Of a DNA stretch of 34,498 bases, positions 1 to 7,641 are shown piece by piece. The notes under the pieces were generated by a model, which was not told the origin of the DNA, searched no databases, and saw nothing but the letters and a program-made list of their open reading frames with translations. A program made the translations under genes and the position numbers. Source of the stretch: Thermoleophilaceae bacterium. Its GTDB lineage: Bacteria > Actinomycetota > Thermoleophilia > Solirubrobacterales > Thermoleophilaceae. Numbering within the stretch: position 1 is the stretch's first letter; each line of letters begins with the position of its first letter. The stretch covers positions 101,352-135,849 of the forward strand of contig JAUJNZ010000001.1 of assembly GCA_030447905.1 (NCBI GenBank), read 5' to 3'.

Positions 1-27
1 GCCCTCGAGGCCGCGGCGAGCCTCTGA
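1..27 (+). CDS. 3' end of an upstream reading frame (partial)
   Basis: The first 27 bases read as an Ala/Glu/Leu-rich tail (ALEAAASL) closed by TGA. The frame enters from outside the window. Nothing about its function can be told from eight residues, and it may be chance. Confidence 0.25.
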   Translation, partial: ALEAAASL

Positions 28-55
28 CCCGCGGCCCGCCGCCGCCCGACCCCTG

Positions 56-61
56 TAGGCT
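56..61 (+). promoter_or_regulatory. TAGGCT -10-like hexamer
   Basis: TAGGCT ends 12 bases before the ATG at 74. The same hexamer at a similar distance precedes other genes in this window (2014, 2410, 9125, 25799), so I read it as a -10 box of a leaderless promoter. No clear -35 box is seen. It now drives only a truncated frame. Confidence 0.4.
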
Positions 62-73
62 CGCGCACCGCCC

Positions 74-150
74 ATGCGCTTCCTCGAGTACGATCCCCGC
101 CGCATTTTCGAGCACACCGGGGTGGCGTTCACCCGGTCGCAGATCTCAGC
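74..150 (+). pseudogene. Truncated N-terminus resembling an ATP-grasp succinyl-CoA-ligase beta subunit
   Basis: The ATG at 74 opens a frame beginning MRFLEYDPRRIFEHTGV. This resembles the first strand and helix of succinate-CoA ligase beta / ATP-grasp proteins (pattern M-x-L-x-EYxAK-x-IFxxxGIP). The resemblance stops after about 25 residues. The frame then runs through low-complexity GC-rich sequence to a stop at 262 while a cupin begins in another frame. I infer that a deletion joined the start of one gene to the body of the next. A family of this type normally has about 370-400 residues. The match is short, so the family name is tentative. Confidence 0.3.
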
Positions 151-230
151 TCCTCCTCGGTGCCCTGCGCGCGCCGGGCGGGCGTCCGTCGGAGACGCGC
201 GGTCCGCGGGCCGCCATCGGGCCGCGGCCT

Positions 231-799
231 CTCGCGAGCTCGTACCCCTACACGATCGATAACGGCGCCGGCGAGCAGATGACCTTCGAGGGGCGCCGGC
301 GCGACGAGCACGGCGAGTACCTCGAGGTGCGCAACTCGGTCGCGCCGGGCGCGGGGCCGCCGATGCACGTCCACCACCTCCAGGAGGAGGCGTTGACGGT
401 CGAGCGCGGGACGATGGCCTATCAGGTCCTCGGCGAGGATGAGCGCCGGGCCGAAGCGGGCGAGTCGGTGACTTTTGCGCCCGGAGTCGCGCACCGCTTC
501 TGGAACGCGGGCGACGACGAGCTGGTCGGCTCCGGCCACATCCGGCCCCCCGACAACGTCGAATACTCCTGACGCAGGTCTTCTCCTCGACGCGGCGAGG
601 CGGAGGCAAGCGTCCCGGTCTCTTCGACGGCGCCTACCTCTCTCACCGCTACCGCAGCGAGTTCGAGCTGACGGAGGTGCCCCTCCGGCGGTTCGTCTTC
701 CCGGCCGTCGCCGCCGTCGGGAGGCTCTTCGGGCTCCACCGGCGCTTCGCCGGAGCGCCCGAGCCGGTAACCCGGCCGCGCCCCGGAGGACGCGTGTAG
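231..799 (+). pseudogene. Cupin-domain protein, start lost and one frameshift near 565
   Basis: The frame read from 231 (first ATG at 279) holds a single cupin domain: the metal-binding motif PMHVHHLQEE, then a turn, then FAPGVAHRFWNAG carrying the distal histidine. It stops at 570-572 after the motif PPDNVEYS. The next frame (572-799) continues the same protein: TQVFSSTRRGGGKRPGLFDG, then a hydrophobic C-terminal helix and HRRFAGAPEPV. Restoring one T in TACTCCTGACG (giving TACTTCCTGACG) rebuilds EYFLTQVF, so this is a one-base loss. No plausible start codon lies in frame upstream. Cupins of this kind are often small-molecule-binding or dioxygenase-like proteins, but no substrate can be assigned. 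A second, unrelated cupin near 31.6-32.1 kb carries a similar single-base lesion. Confidence 0.65.
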
Positions 800-969
800 G
801 CGGCCAACGACGGACGAACTACCGCTGGCGCTGACGTTCCGCAGTCGAGCGGAGCGCTGACCAGCGTCGTCCGTTGAGGATCCTCTCGTCGAAGTAGCCG
901 TGGTGGTGATCCAAGGGCCACGGGCGGGCGTATCAGTGGGTGAGACGAGCAGTTTCGGTCTCCCCTCCC

Positions 970-1003
970 GCGAGAGCCGCCGCTCCCCCTCGGCGGCTCT
1001 CGC
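970..1003 (-). terminator. Strong hairpin downstream of tRNA-Met
   Basis: Bases 970-982 and 991-1003 form a perfect 13-bp GC-rich stem with an 8-base loop. It lies 45 bases beyond the 3' end of the minus-strand tRNA, which suits a transcription terminator. No U-tract follows on either strand, so this would be an atypical (U-less) terminator or a processing signal. Confidence 0.5.
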
Positions 1004-1047
1004 CTCTTGGGGGGCGCTCGCCGGGCTCCCGCCATGGGCGCCCTTCA

Positions 1048-1120
1048 TAGCTCCGGGTGGATTCGAACCACCGACCTCACCATTATGAGTGGTGCGCTCT
1101 AACCGCTGAGCTACGGAGCC
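1048..1120 (-). tRNA. tRNA-Met (anticodon CAT)
   Basis: On the minus strand the sequence folds as a 73-base cloverleaf. The acceptor is GGCTCCG/CGGAGCT with a G-U first pair. The D-arm is typical (TAGCTCAGCGGTTAGAGC). The anticodon stem CACCA/TGGTG is perfect around loop CTCATAA, so the anticodon is CAT. The T-arm loop is TTCGAAT. The discriminator base is A and CCA is not encoded. The acceptor and the GTAGCTCAG context look like elongator tRNA-Met. A lysidine-modified tRNA-Ile2 also has a CAT anticodon and cannot be excluded by eye. An initiator tRNA is unlikely because the three consecutive G-C pairs at the base of the anticodon stem are absent. Confidence 0.93.
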
Positions 1121-1130
1121 ACGGCATCCA

Positions 1131-2105
1131 GTGTATTCCTCACCCATCCTCCTGACCGTGCCCAACGCCAGCGCCGGACGCCAAGAGCACATCGTCGCCG
1201 ATATCGCTCGCGTGCTGGCCCCGGCGGGGGGTTCGGGTCCGAGCTTGCTGGACGTCCACCGGGACCCCGACCACGACCGCAGCGTCTTCACGGTCGCCGG
1301 TCGCCAGGGTGAGCTGGCGGAGGCTCTCCTGCGGGGCGCGACCGCGGTCGTGGACCGCGTGGACCTCCGCGCCCAAGAGGGCGTGCACCCGCGCGTCGGC
1401 GCGCTCGACGTGGCGCCCGTCGTCTATCTCGACGAATCCGACCGCGGCGCCGCGTGCGCCGAGGCGCTCACCGCCTCCGCGCTGATCGGCGAGGATCTCG
1501 AGGTCCCCGTCTTCCTGTACGGCGACCTCGCCACCGCCCCCGACCGCCGCGAGCGGGCGGACCTGCGGGCCGGTGGGCCGCAAGCCCTCGCCGAGCGAAT
1601 CGAAAGCGGGGAGCTGCGCCCCGACTACGGCCCGCCCCGCGCCCATCCCTCCGCGGGCGCGACGCTCGTAACCGCCCGCCCTCCGCTCGTCGCCTTCAAC
1701 CTCGAGCTCGACAGCGACGACGTCGAGCTCGCGCGACGGATCGCGGCCTCGGTTCGCGAGTCGGGTGGCGGCTTTCCGGGCGTCCGGGCGCTCGGGCTAC
1801 CGCTCGCCGAGCGGGGTCGTGTGCAGGTCTCGCTCAACGTTCATGACCACCGGGCCGCGCCCCTCTCCGAGCTCGTGGCGGCGGTGCGGGCCGACGCGCC
1901 CGTGGCCTGCGCCGAGCTCGTCGGCCTGGCTCCGACGGCGGCCTTCGAGAACTTCCCGGAGGACATCGCGGTGCGCGGGTTCGACCCCGCCCGGCACCTG
2001 ATCGAGAACGCGTTAGGCTCACTCGGCAACCATGGCGAAGACCAAAGCCAAGCGCCGCCGCAAGCACCGCGGCACCCAGGCCGGCACCGTCGAACGGCGG
2101 ACTGA
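1131..2105 (+). CDS. ftcD: Glutamate formiminotransferase
   Basis: This 324-residue protein matches the formiminotransferase domain of FTCD, which moves the formimino (or formyl) group between glutamate and tetrahydrofolate in histidine breakdown. It has the N-terminal PNASAGR motif followed by a ferredoxin-like fold. EGVHPRVGALDVAPVV carries the expected catalytic histidine, and PPLVAFNLELDSDD begins the second subdomain. There is no cyclodeaminase domain, as usual for bacterial single-domain versions. Translation probably starts at the GTG at 1131, just outside the tRNA. The frame overlaps the next gene by 74 bases. Its last 20-odd residues (Gln/Pro/Arg-rich) look like a shadow of that gene, so the ancestral stop may have been lost near 2030. 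Confidence 0.85.
   Translation: MYSSPILLTVPNASAGRQEHIVADIARVLAPAGGSGPSLLDVHRDPDHDRSVFTVAGRQGELAEALLRGATAVVDRVDLRAQEGVHPRVGALDVAPVVYLDESDRGAACAEALTASALIGEDLEVPVFLYGDLATAPDRRERADLRAGGPQALAERIESGELRPDYGPPRAHPSAGATLVTARPPLVAFNLELDSDDVELARRIAASVRESGGGFPGVRALGLPLAERGRVQVSLNVHDHRAAPLSELVAAVRADAPVACAELVGLAPTAAFENFPEDIAVRGFDPARHLIENALGSLGNHGEDQSQAPPQAPRHPGRHRRTAD
2014..2019 (+). promoter_or_regulatory. TAGGCT -10-like hexamer
   Basis: TAGGCT lies exactly 12 bases before the ATG at 2032, inside the 3' end of ftcD. It is one of the repeated TAGGCT-start pairs in this window and is consistent with a leaderless promoter for the small membrane protein. Confidence 0.45.
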
Positions 2106-2412
2106 GGGACGAGCTCGCGGTTCCGGCGCGAGCCCGGCGAAGACCGAAGGCAAGGCCGAGCGCCGCGAGGCCGCCCGCGCGCGGCGGCTCGAGCGCCTCG
2201 ACCGCCCGCCGACCTGGCGCAGCGCGTTCAATCGCGCCGCCATCGCCGCGGTGGTGGTGGGCGTGGTGGCCGTGCTCGCACTCGGGAACACACCGCTGCA
2301 GGCGGTGGTCCTCGCCGGGGTGATGCTCGCCATCTACGTCCCGCTCGGCTACGCCTTCGACACCTTCGTCTACCGCCTGCGCCAGCGCCGCAAGGCGCAA
2401 CGGGGCCGATAG
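2032..2412 (+). CDS. Small basic protein with two membrane segments (unknown function)
   Basis: The protein has 126 residues. Residues 1-65 are Lys/Arg-rich (MAKTKAKRRRKHRGTQAG), like a nucleic-acid- or phospholipid-binding tail. They are followed by two hydrophobic helices (about 72-88 and 92-110) and a short basic C-terminus. Topology is probably two transmembrane helices with both termini in the cytoplasm. I do not recognise a named family. Thermoleophilia carry similar short proteins next to hisS (from memory). The stop is followed 12 bases later by the next start, so it probably shares a transcript with the hydrolase and hisS. Confidence 0.65.
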   Translation: MAKTKAKRRRKHRGTQAGTVERRTEGRARGSGASPAKTEGKAERREAARARRLERLDRPPTWRSAFNRAAIAAVVVGVVAVLALGNTPLQAVVLAGVMLAIYVPLGYAFDTFVYRLRQRRKAQRGR

Positions 2413-2415
2413 GCT
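2410..2415 (+). promoter_or_regulatory. TAGGCT -10-like hexamer
   Basis: TAGGCT overlaps the TAG stop of the preceding gene and ends 9 bases before the ATG at 2425. It fits the leaderless-promoter pattern and could give the hydrolase-hisS-aspS run its own promoter. Confidence 0.45.
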
Positions 2416-2424
2416 CGGCCGACC

Positions 2425-3063
2425 ATGGACGTCCGCTCCTTCACCGTCGGCCCCGCGCAGGAGAACTGCTACCTGGTCCGCCGCGAGGGCTCCGACCGGG
2501 CGGTCATCTTCGACCCCGGCGACGAGCCCGACCGCCTCCTGAACGCGATCGAGCGACTCGGGCTCACCCTCGACGGCATCCTCCTCACCCACACCCACTT
2601 CGACCACGTCGGCGCCGTAGCGCCGGTGGCGCGCGAGACGGGCGCCGAGGTGTGGGTCCCGGAGATCGAGCGCGGCGTCCTGGCCGACATCAACAGCTAC
2701 GTGCCGTTCCCCGGGTTCGGGCCGTTCGAAAGCTACGAGGCCGAGCACAGCCTGGTCGGCGGCGAGCGACTCGAGCTCGCCGGCCTCGAGATCGACGTTC
2801 TGTTCACGCCCGGCCACAGCCCGGGGCACGTGAGCTTCTCGATTCCCGACGAGCTGGCGCTCTTCTCGGGCGACGTGCTCTTCCAGGGATCGGTGGGGCG
2901 TGTCGACCTTCCGGGTGGAGACTGGGAGACGCTGCTGGCCTCGATCGCCTCGCTGGTCGAGGCCCTCCCGCCCGAGACCGCGGTCCACCCGGGGCACATG
3001 GGCAACACCACGCTCGGCGCCGAGCGTGCCTCGAACCCCTTCCTGGCCGAGCTCGCGGGCTGA
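2425..3063 (+). CDS. MBL-fold metallo-hydrolase (glyoxalase II-like)
   Basis: This 212-residue protein is of the metallo-beta-lactamase superfamily, in the hydroxyacylglutathione-hydrolase-like group. The first metal motif is THTHFDHVG (about residues 55-63, HxHxDH). TPGHSPGHVSF gives the next histidine, SGDVLFQGSVGR the bridging Asp, and VHPGHMGNTTLG the last His. It would bind two metal ions and hydrolyse a thioester or a related ester. Its place immediately before hisS (stop at 3061-3063, next ATG at 3065) is an arrangement seen widely in bacteria and may reflect translational coupling only. The true substrate is unknown. Confidence 0.85.
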   Translation: MDVRSFTVGPAQENCYLVRREGSDRAVIFDPGDEPDRLLNAIERLGLTLDGILLTHTHFDHVGAVAPVARETGAEVWVPEIERGVLADINSYVPFPGFGPFESYEAEHSLVGGERLELAGLEIDVLFTPGHSPGHVSFSIPDELALFSGDVLFQGSVGRVDLPGGDWETLLASIASLVEALPPETAVHPGHMGNTTLGAERASNPFLAELAG

Positions 3064-3064
3064 C

Positions 3065-4366
3065 ATGGCGGCCTCGCGGTCGCAGGCGCGCGCCCTCGAG
3101 GCGCCGCGCGGCACCTTCGACGTGCTCCCCGGCGACGGACGGCCCCGGCGGGCGCTGGGGCACCTCGCCGAGGAGATTTTCGAGCGGGCGGGCTACGGCT
3201 ACGCCGAGACCCCCGCCTTCGAGAGTGCCGACCTCTTCGCCCGCGGAGTGGGGGAGGCGACCGACATCGTCCAAAAGGAGATGTTTGCGTTCGAGGACCA
3301 GGGCGGCCGCGCGCTCGCGCTGCGCCCGGAGAACACCGCCGGCTTCTGCCGCGCATACGTCGAGCACGGCATGCACAAGCGCCCGCAGCCGGTCAAGCTC
3401 TGGTACGAGGGACCGTTCTTTCGCCACGAGGCTCCCCAGGCGGGGCGCTTTCGCCAGTTCGCCCAGATCGGCGCCGAGGCCCTCGGCTCCGACGACCCTT
3501 CGCTCGACGCCGAGCTGATCGTGCTGCTCGCGGAGCTCCTCGACCGCGCCGGAGTGGGGGAGGTGCGGCTGCGGCTGTCGAGCCTGGGGACGGCCCCGAC
3601 CCGCCACGCCTACGCCGAGGAGCTGCGCGACTACCTGCGCACCCGCGAAGGCGAGCTCTCCGAGGAAGTGCGCGCGCGGCTCGACCTCAACCCGCTGCGC
3701 GCCTTTGACTCATCCCATCCGGGGACGCGAGCGGCGCTCGTCGAGGCGCCAAAACTGCTCGACCGCCTCGAGCCCGAGGATGCCGAGCACTTCGCCGCCG
3801 TTCGGGAGCTGCTCGACGACGCGCGAGTCCCCTACGAGGTGGATCCCGCGCTGGTGCGCGGCCTCGACTACTACACGCGGACGGTGTTCGAGTTCACGAG
3901 CGATCGGCTCGGGGCTCAGAGCGGGGTAGGAGGTGGTGGGCGCTACGACGGGCTCGTCGAGCAGCTCGGCGGGCCGCCGACGCCCGCGGTGGGCTGGGCG
4001 GCCGGCGTGGAGCGGATCCTGCTCGCGGCCCAAGGCGAGGACGGGAGCAGCGGCGACGGCCGCCTCGGCGACGGCGTGCGGCGCGAGCCCGTGATCTTCG
4101 TCGCACTCGAGTCCGAAGCCGGCACGCGCGCCGGCTTCTCGATCCTGCGCACGCTCTGGCGAGCGGGAGCGCGCGCCGAGATGGAGCAGGCCGGTCGCTC
4201 GCTCAAGGGCCAGCTCAAGCAGGCCAGCCGCGCCGGCGCGCGGGCGGTCGTCATCGTGGACGACGCCGGGATGCGCGTGCGCGACATGCGGAGCCGCGAA
4301 GAGCAGCTCGCCGCCGATCCCGGGCAGGCCGTGGAGCTGGCGCTCGGCCTGACAGGGGCCCTGTGA
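3065..4366 (+). CDS. hisS: Histidyl-tRNA synthetase
   Basis: This 433-residue class II aminoacyl-tRNA synthetase charges tRNA-His. The frame is open for another 55 codons upstream, but those overlap the hydrolase. The ATG at 3065 directly after its stop, followed by RGTFDVLPGD, is the natural start. Motif 1 and the ATP/His pocket include LALRPENTAG. Motif 2 is WYEGPFFRHEAPQAGRFRQF. The His-specific signature is VRGLDYYTRTVFEF, then GGGGRYDGL. Motif 3 is AVGWAAGVERIL, and an anticodon-binding domain fills the last 90 residues. All catalytic signatures are present. Its stop overlaps the aspS start as GTGA, so the two synthetases are translationally coupled. Confidence 0.97.
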   Translation: MAASRSQARALEAPRGTFDVLPGDGRPRRALGHLAEEIFERAGYGYAETPAFESADLFARGVGEATDIVQKEMFAFEDQGGRALALRPENTAGFCRAYVEHGMHKRPQPVKLWYEGPFFRHEAPQAGRFRQFAQIGAEALGSDDPSLDAELIVLLAELLDRAGVGEVRLRLSSLGTAPTRHAYAEELRDYLRTREGELSEEVRARLDLNPLRAFDSSHPGTRAALVEAPKLLDRLEPEDAEHFAAVRELLDDARVPYEVDPALVRGLDYYTRTVFEFTSDRLGAQSGVGGGGRYDGLVEQLGGPPTPAVGWAAGVERILLAAQGEDGSSGDGRLGDGVRREPVIFVALESEAGTRAGFSILRTLWRAGARAEMEQAGRSLKGQLKQASRAGARAVVIVDDAGMRVRDMRSREEQLAADPGQAVELALGLTGAL

Positions 4367-6138
4367 GGCCCCCTCGCGCGAACCGCTTCCGCGACGCCTG
4401 GGCCGGCACGCTCCGCACCGACCGCACCGGCGAGCGCGTGCGCGTGGCCGGGTGGATCCACCGCCGCCGCGACCACGGCGGCCTGATCTTCGTCGACCTG
4501 CGCGACCGGACCGGGCTCCTCCAGCTCGTCTTTCGCCCCGAGGAGGCGCCCGCCGCCCACGCCGCCGCTGCGGCCCTGCGGCCGGAGGACGTCGTCACCG
4601 CCGCCGGAGAGCTCGTACGCCGCGAGGAGGGCACGGTGAACCCCGGCCTCCCGACCGGAGAGGTCGAGCTCAACGTCGTCGAGGTCGAGCAGCTCGCCGA
4701 CGCCGAGACCCCGCCGTTCCCGATCGACGAGGACTCCCCCGTCGGAGAGGAGACGCGCCTGCGCTATCGCTACCTCGATCTTCGGCGCGAGCGGATGGCG
4801 GTGGCGCTCGAGCTGCGCCACCGCGTCGTCCAGGCCATGCACCGCTTCCTCCACGAACGCGGCTTCCTCGAGCTCGAGACGCCGATGCTCACCCGCTCGA
4901 CCCCCGAGGGCGCGCGCGACTTCCTCGTCCCGAGCCGGATGCAGCCGGGCGACTGGTACGCGCTCCCCCAGTCGCCCCAACTGTTCAAGCAGCTCTTCAT
5001 GGTCGCTGGCTTCGAGCGCTACTACCAGGTCGTCCGCTGCTTTCGCGACGAGGACCTGCGCGCCGACCGCCAGCCCGAGTTCACCCAGCTCGACATGGAG
5101 CTCTCGTTCGTCGAGGAGGAGGACGTGATCGAGGTCTGCGACGAGCTCCTCCGCGACGCCCTAGCCGCCGGCGGGGTGGAGCTCGAGCTCCCACTCGACC
5201 GCCTGACCTACGACGAGGCCATGCTCCGCTACGGCACCGACCGTCCCGACCGGCGCCCCGGACTGGAGATCGCCGACCTCGGCGAGGCGTTCGCGGGGTC
5301 GGAGTTCCGGGTCTTCGCCGACGCGCTCGGCGGCGGCGGCGTGGTGCGGGGTTTCAGAGCGCCCGCCGGGACGGTCGAGCTTCCGCGCCGGCGCCTCGAC
5401 GAGCTGACCGAACACGCGCGGCGGCTGGGCGCCAAGGGCCTCGTGTGGGCGGTCCTCGAGGAGGGAGGGGCCTGGCGGTCGCCGGTCGCGAAGTTCCTCT
5501 CGGAGGAGGAGATGTCGCGCGCCGCCGCAAAGCTCGCGGCCCGCCCCGGCGACACGCTGCTGATCGTCGCTGACGGGGAGGCGGTCGCGGCGAGCGTCCT
5601 CGGCGAGCTGCGCCTCGCCGTGGGCCCGCCATCGCGGGGCCATGACCTCCTCTGGGTGGTCGACTTCCCGATGTTCGAGTGGAGTGAGGACGAGCGGCGG
5701 TGGGATTCCCTCCACCACCCGTTCACCGCGCCGGTCGGCGACCTCGACGCCAGCCCGGGCGCCTGGCGCAGCCGCGCCTACGACATCGTCATGGACGGGC
5801 TCGAGATCGGGGGTGGATCGCTCCGCATCAACCACCCCGATATCCAGCGCAGGGTCTTCGACGCGCTCGGCATCCCTCCCGAGGAGGCGCAGGCGCGCTT
5901 CGGCTTCCTGCTCGAGGCGCTGCGCTACGGGGCACCGCCCCACGGCGGCATCGCCTTCGGGCTCGACCGCCTGTGCGCGCTGCTCGCCGGGCACGACTCG
6001 ATTCGCGACGTGATCGCCTTTCCCAAGACGGCGAGCGGGGCGGACCCGCTCACCGGGGCGCCGGCGGCGGTGGACGCGCGCCAGCTGGGTGAGCTCGGCG
6101 TCCGGCCCGCGCCCGCGCCGAGCGCTCCGCGCCAGTAG
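4363..6138 (+). CDS. aspS: Aspartyl-tRNA synthetase, probably the non-discriminating (Asp/Asn) type
   Basis: This is a 591-residue bacterial-type AspRS. It has an N-terminal OB-fold anticodon domain (GWIHRRRDHGGLIFVDLRDR), a class II core with motif 2 FRDEDLRADRQPEFTQLD, a bacterial GAD insertion at roughly residues 300-420, and motif 3 GIAFGLDRL. The start is the GTG at 4363 overlapping the hisS stop. In the anticodon domain, His follows RRRD and Gly occupies the REEGTVN loop. These are the residues found in relaxed enzymes such as that of Pseudomonas aeruginosa, where Escherichia coli has Leu and Lys. I infer that it also charges tRNA-Asn with Asp, so Asn-tRNA would be made by the GatCAB amidotransferase. 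Confidence 0.96.
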   Translation: MRPPRANRFRDAWAGTLRTDRTGERVRVAGWIHRRRDHGGLIFVDLRDRTGLLQLVFRPEEAPAAHAAAAALRPEDVVTAAGELVRREEGTVNPGLPTGEVELNVVEVEQLADAETPPFPIDEDSPVGEETRLRYRYLDLRRERMAVALELRHRVVQAMHRFLHERGFLELETPMLTRSTPEGARDFLVPSRMQPGDWYALPQSPQLFKQLFMVAGFERYYQVVRCFRDEDLRADRQPEFTQLDMELSFVEEEDVIEVCDELLRDALAAGGVELELPLDRLTYDEAMLRYGTDRPDRRPGLEIADLGEAFAGSEFRVFADALGGGGVVRGFRAPAGTVELPRRRLDELTEHARRLGAKGLVWAVLEEGGAWRSPVAKFLSEEEMSRAAAKLAARPGDTLLIVADGEAVAASVLGELRLAVGPPSRGHDLLWVVDFPMFEWSEDERRWDSLHHPFTAPVGDLDASPGAWRSRAYDIVMDGLEIGGGSLRINHPDIQRRVFDALGIPPEEAQARFGFLLEALRYGAPPHGGIAFGLDRLCALLAGHDSIRDVIAFPKTASGADPLTGAPAAVDARQLGELGVRPAPAPSAPRQ

Positions 6139-6142
6139 CTGC

Positions 6143-6162
6143 CCCCGTCGCTTCGGACGGGG
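6143..6162 (+). terminator. Hairpin after aspS
   Basis: CCCCGTC (6143-6149) and GACGGGG (6156-6162) pair perfectly around a six-base GCTTCG loop, four bases after the aspS stop. Only a weak T content follows. It is a plausible terminator separating aspS from the convergent transposase remnant. Confidence 0.5.
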
Positions 6163-6176
6163 CATTCTGAGTGAGC

Positions 6177-7401
6177 TCACCGCAGCGAGGGCTTGCTGTC
6201 TCGATCGGTGACGGCGCGGCGGAGCACCGCTGGGCGGCCCTGGTTGGCCTCGAGCCACCCTCGAATGCTGTTCGCGTAGGCACGCTCGTCGTCCTGGCGG
6301 TTGGCGTGCAGCTGCATCAACAGCAGCAGCCGGTTCGTGCGCTTGCGGTTCTTGAGGCCATAACGCCGCGCGCGGACCGTGTCGCGGATCGGAGCGATGA
6401 GGCCGTCCATCGGCGAGGTCGAGAGGGGCATGTCGGCGGATCGCAGGCTGCGCAGGCCCCGGCGATAAAACTGTTCCTCGACCACGCGGCCAGCGCCCTC
6501 GAGCCAGCTCTGAAGCCGCGGGATCTCGGCTGCGTGAGCGTCGCGGATAAACGGCTTCCAGAACGCCGGTCCGGTGAAGGCCGCCTCCACGCGCGGCAGG
6601 AGTGCATCGATGGCGGCCCGGTGCTCAGGCTCTCGTGCGGATCTTGGCCATCAGCCGCTCCAGCGCGTGGCGCAGGTGCCACTCGCAGAGGTAGAGCTCG
6701 GCGTCGGGGAAGACGGCTCGCACGGCCCCGTTGAGGCCATAGTGGTTGTCGCAGACTACGCGCGGCGGAGCGCCCTCCAGGGCGCGCAGGAAGGTCTCCC
6801 AGTTGGCCTGGGAGGCGTCGGGGAACGCCTCGACGCGCCAGAGTTTCGGGCGTCCTGCCTCAAAGCCGGCCGCGCAGAAGACCCTGAAGGCGATCCGAAA
6901 GCGCCCGGTGGCCGGGTCGCGCACCGAGAAGGGCAGATCGTCGAGCAAGAGCGACCCGGCCGTCGGCCAGGCGATCGGGCGGTGAGGCTCAAAGACGACC
7001 GGTGCGAAGACCTCGACCCAGTCTCCGACCAGCTGCCCGTGGCGCGTCGTGCGCAGCTCGCCCGTCTGCGAGTCGGCGCGCAGCCGCCGCGCTCGCTCCC
7101 GTGCGACCAGGGCCGCCTGGCGGTAGCTCGTCCCGACTCCCACAGCCGCAACGCCTCGGCGATCCCGCGCGCCACGAACTGGTACCGGCGCGAGCGTGCG
7201 GGCCCTCGTGCAGGGGGACCGGCCGCTCGCAGGCCTCGCAGGCGTCGTGCTCTCGGTGAAGCGGTGCGGCCGGTCGCCGTCGGCGGGCACGCACCGATAA
7301 AGCTGGCGGCGGTGCCCCGCCTTGCCGTACTGGCCGTCGAAGCGCACGCGCGACCCCGCGTGCTCGGAACGCGGACAGGCCGCTCGCGCCTCGCTCCATG
7401 T
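6177..7401 (-). pseudogene. Broken transposase with Mutator/IS256-like signature
   Basis: The pieces of one protein lie in successive frames on the minus strand. Near 7401-7260 is a zinc-finger-like head with FDGQYGKAGHRRQLYRC. Then come CEACERPVPLHEGPHA in a second frame and VARGIAEALRLWESG in a third. From about 7130 to 6640 a long stretch resumes with SYRQAALVARERARR, LLLDDLPF and VVCDNHYGL, followed by the D..C..H signature PDAELYLCEWHLRHAL typical of Mutator-like DDE enzymes. A last shift near 6635 leads into EPEHRAAIDALLPRVEAAF and the C-terminus with SPMDGLIAPIRD. At least four frame changes make it inactive. No terminal inverted repeats were recognised. It sits directly before the iscU-mnmA fusion, in the place where a cysteine desulfurase gene is common in other genomes. 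Confidence 0.75.
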
Positions 7402-7641
7402 CTTCCCCCTCGTCGCCACGGCGAGCGACAAAGCTACGGGCGAAGGCGGACAGAATGCTCCAGCGAGAAGCGACGGGGGGGCCGCTGCTAGCCTCGGCCG
7501 TGGCTCGAGCCTGTACGCCAGCCGTGTTGATTTGAGCCAACACACTGGGATCGGGAGCCTGGATCAGGGGCGCGCCGTGGCTCGCTCCGCTGGGCACCCA
7601 CTTGCGACAGCAAGGTTCAAATCCCTGACGGCAGCGGCAGG
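7402..7641. other. Gene-free stretch between transposase remnant and mnmA
   Basis: I see no convincing gene here. The stretch contains a tRNA-T-arm-like string (GGTTCAAATCCC at about 7614-7625) without the rest of a cloverleaf. It probably also includes the outer end of the insertion element. No TAGGCT-like promoter is visible before the TTG start at 7642. Confidence 0.4.

Noticed and set aside
1834-3114. A 426-codon minus-strand frame opposite the MBL hydrolase
   Set aside because: Shadow of ftcD, the small membrane protein and the hydrolase; low-complexity translation without motifs.
6600-6660. Programmed frameshift in the transposase, as in some insertion sequences
   Set aside because: The gene has several further frame breaks and no obvious slippery heptamer at this one, so decay is the simpler reading.
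7590-7640. tRNA-like T-arm (GGTTCAAATCCC) suggesting a tRNA or a phage attachment site
   Set aside because: The T-stem has a mismatch, and no matching acceptor, D-arm or anticodon arm could be found upstream. No integrase gene or direct repeat supports an attachment site.
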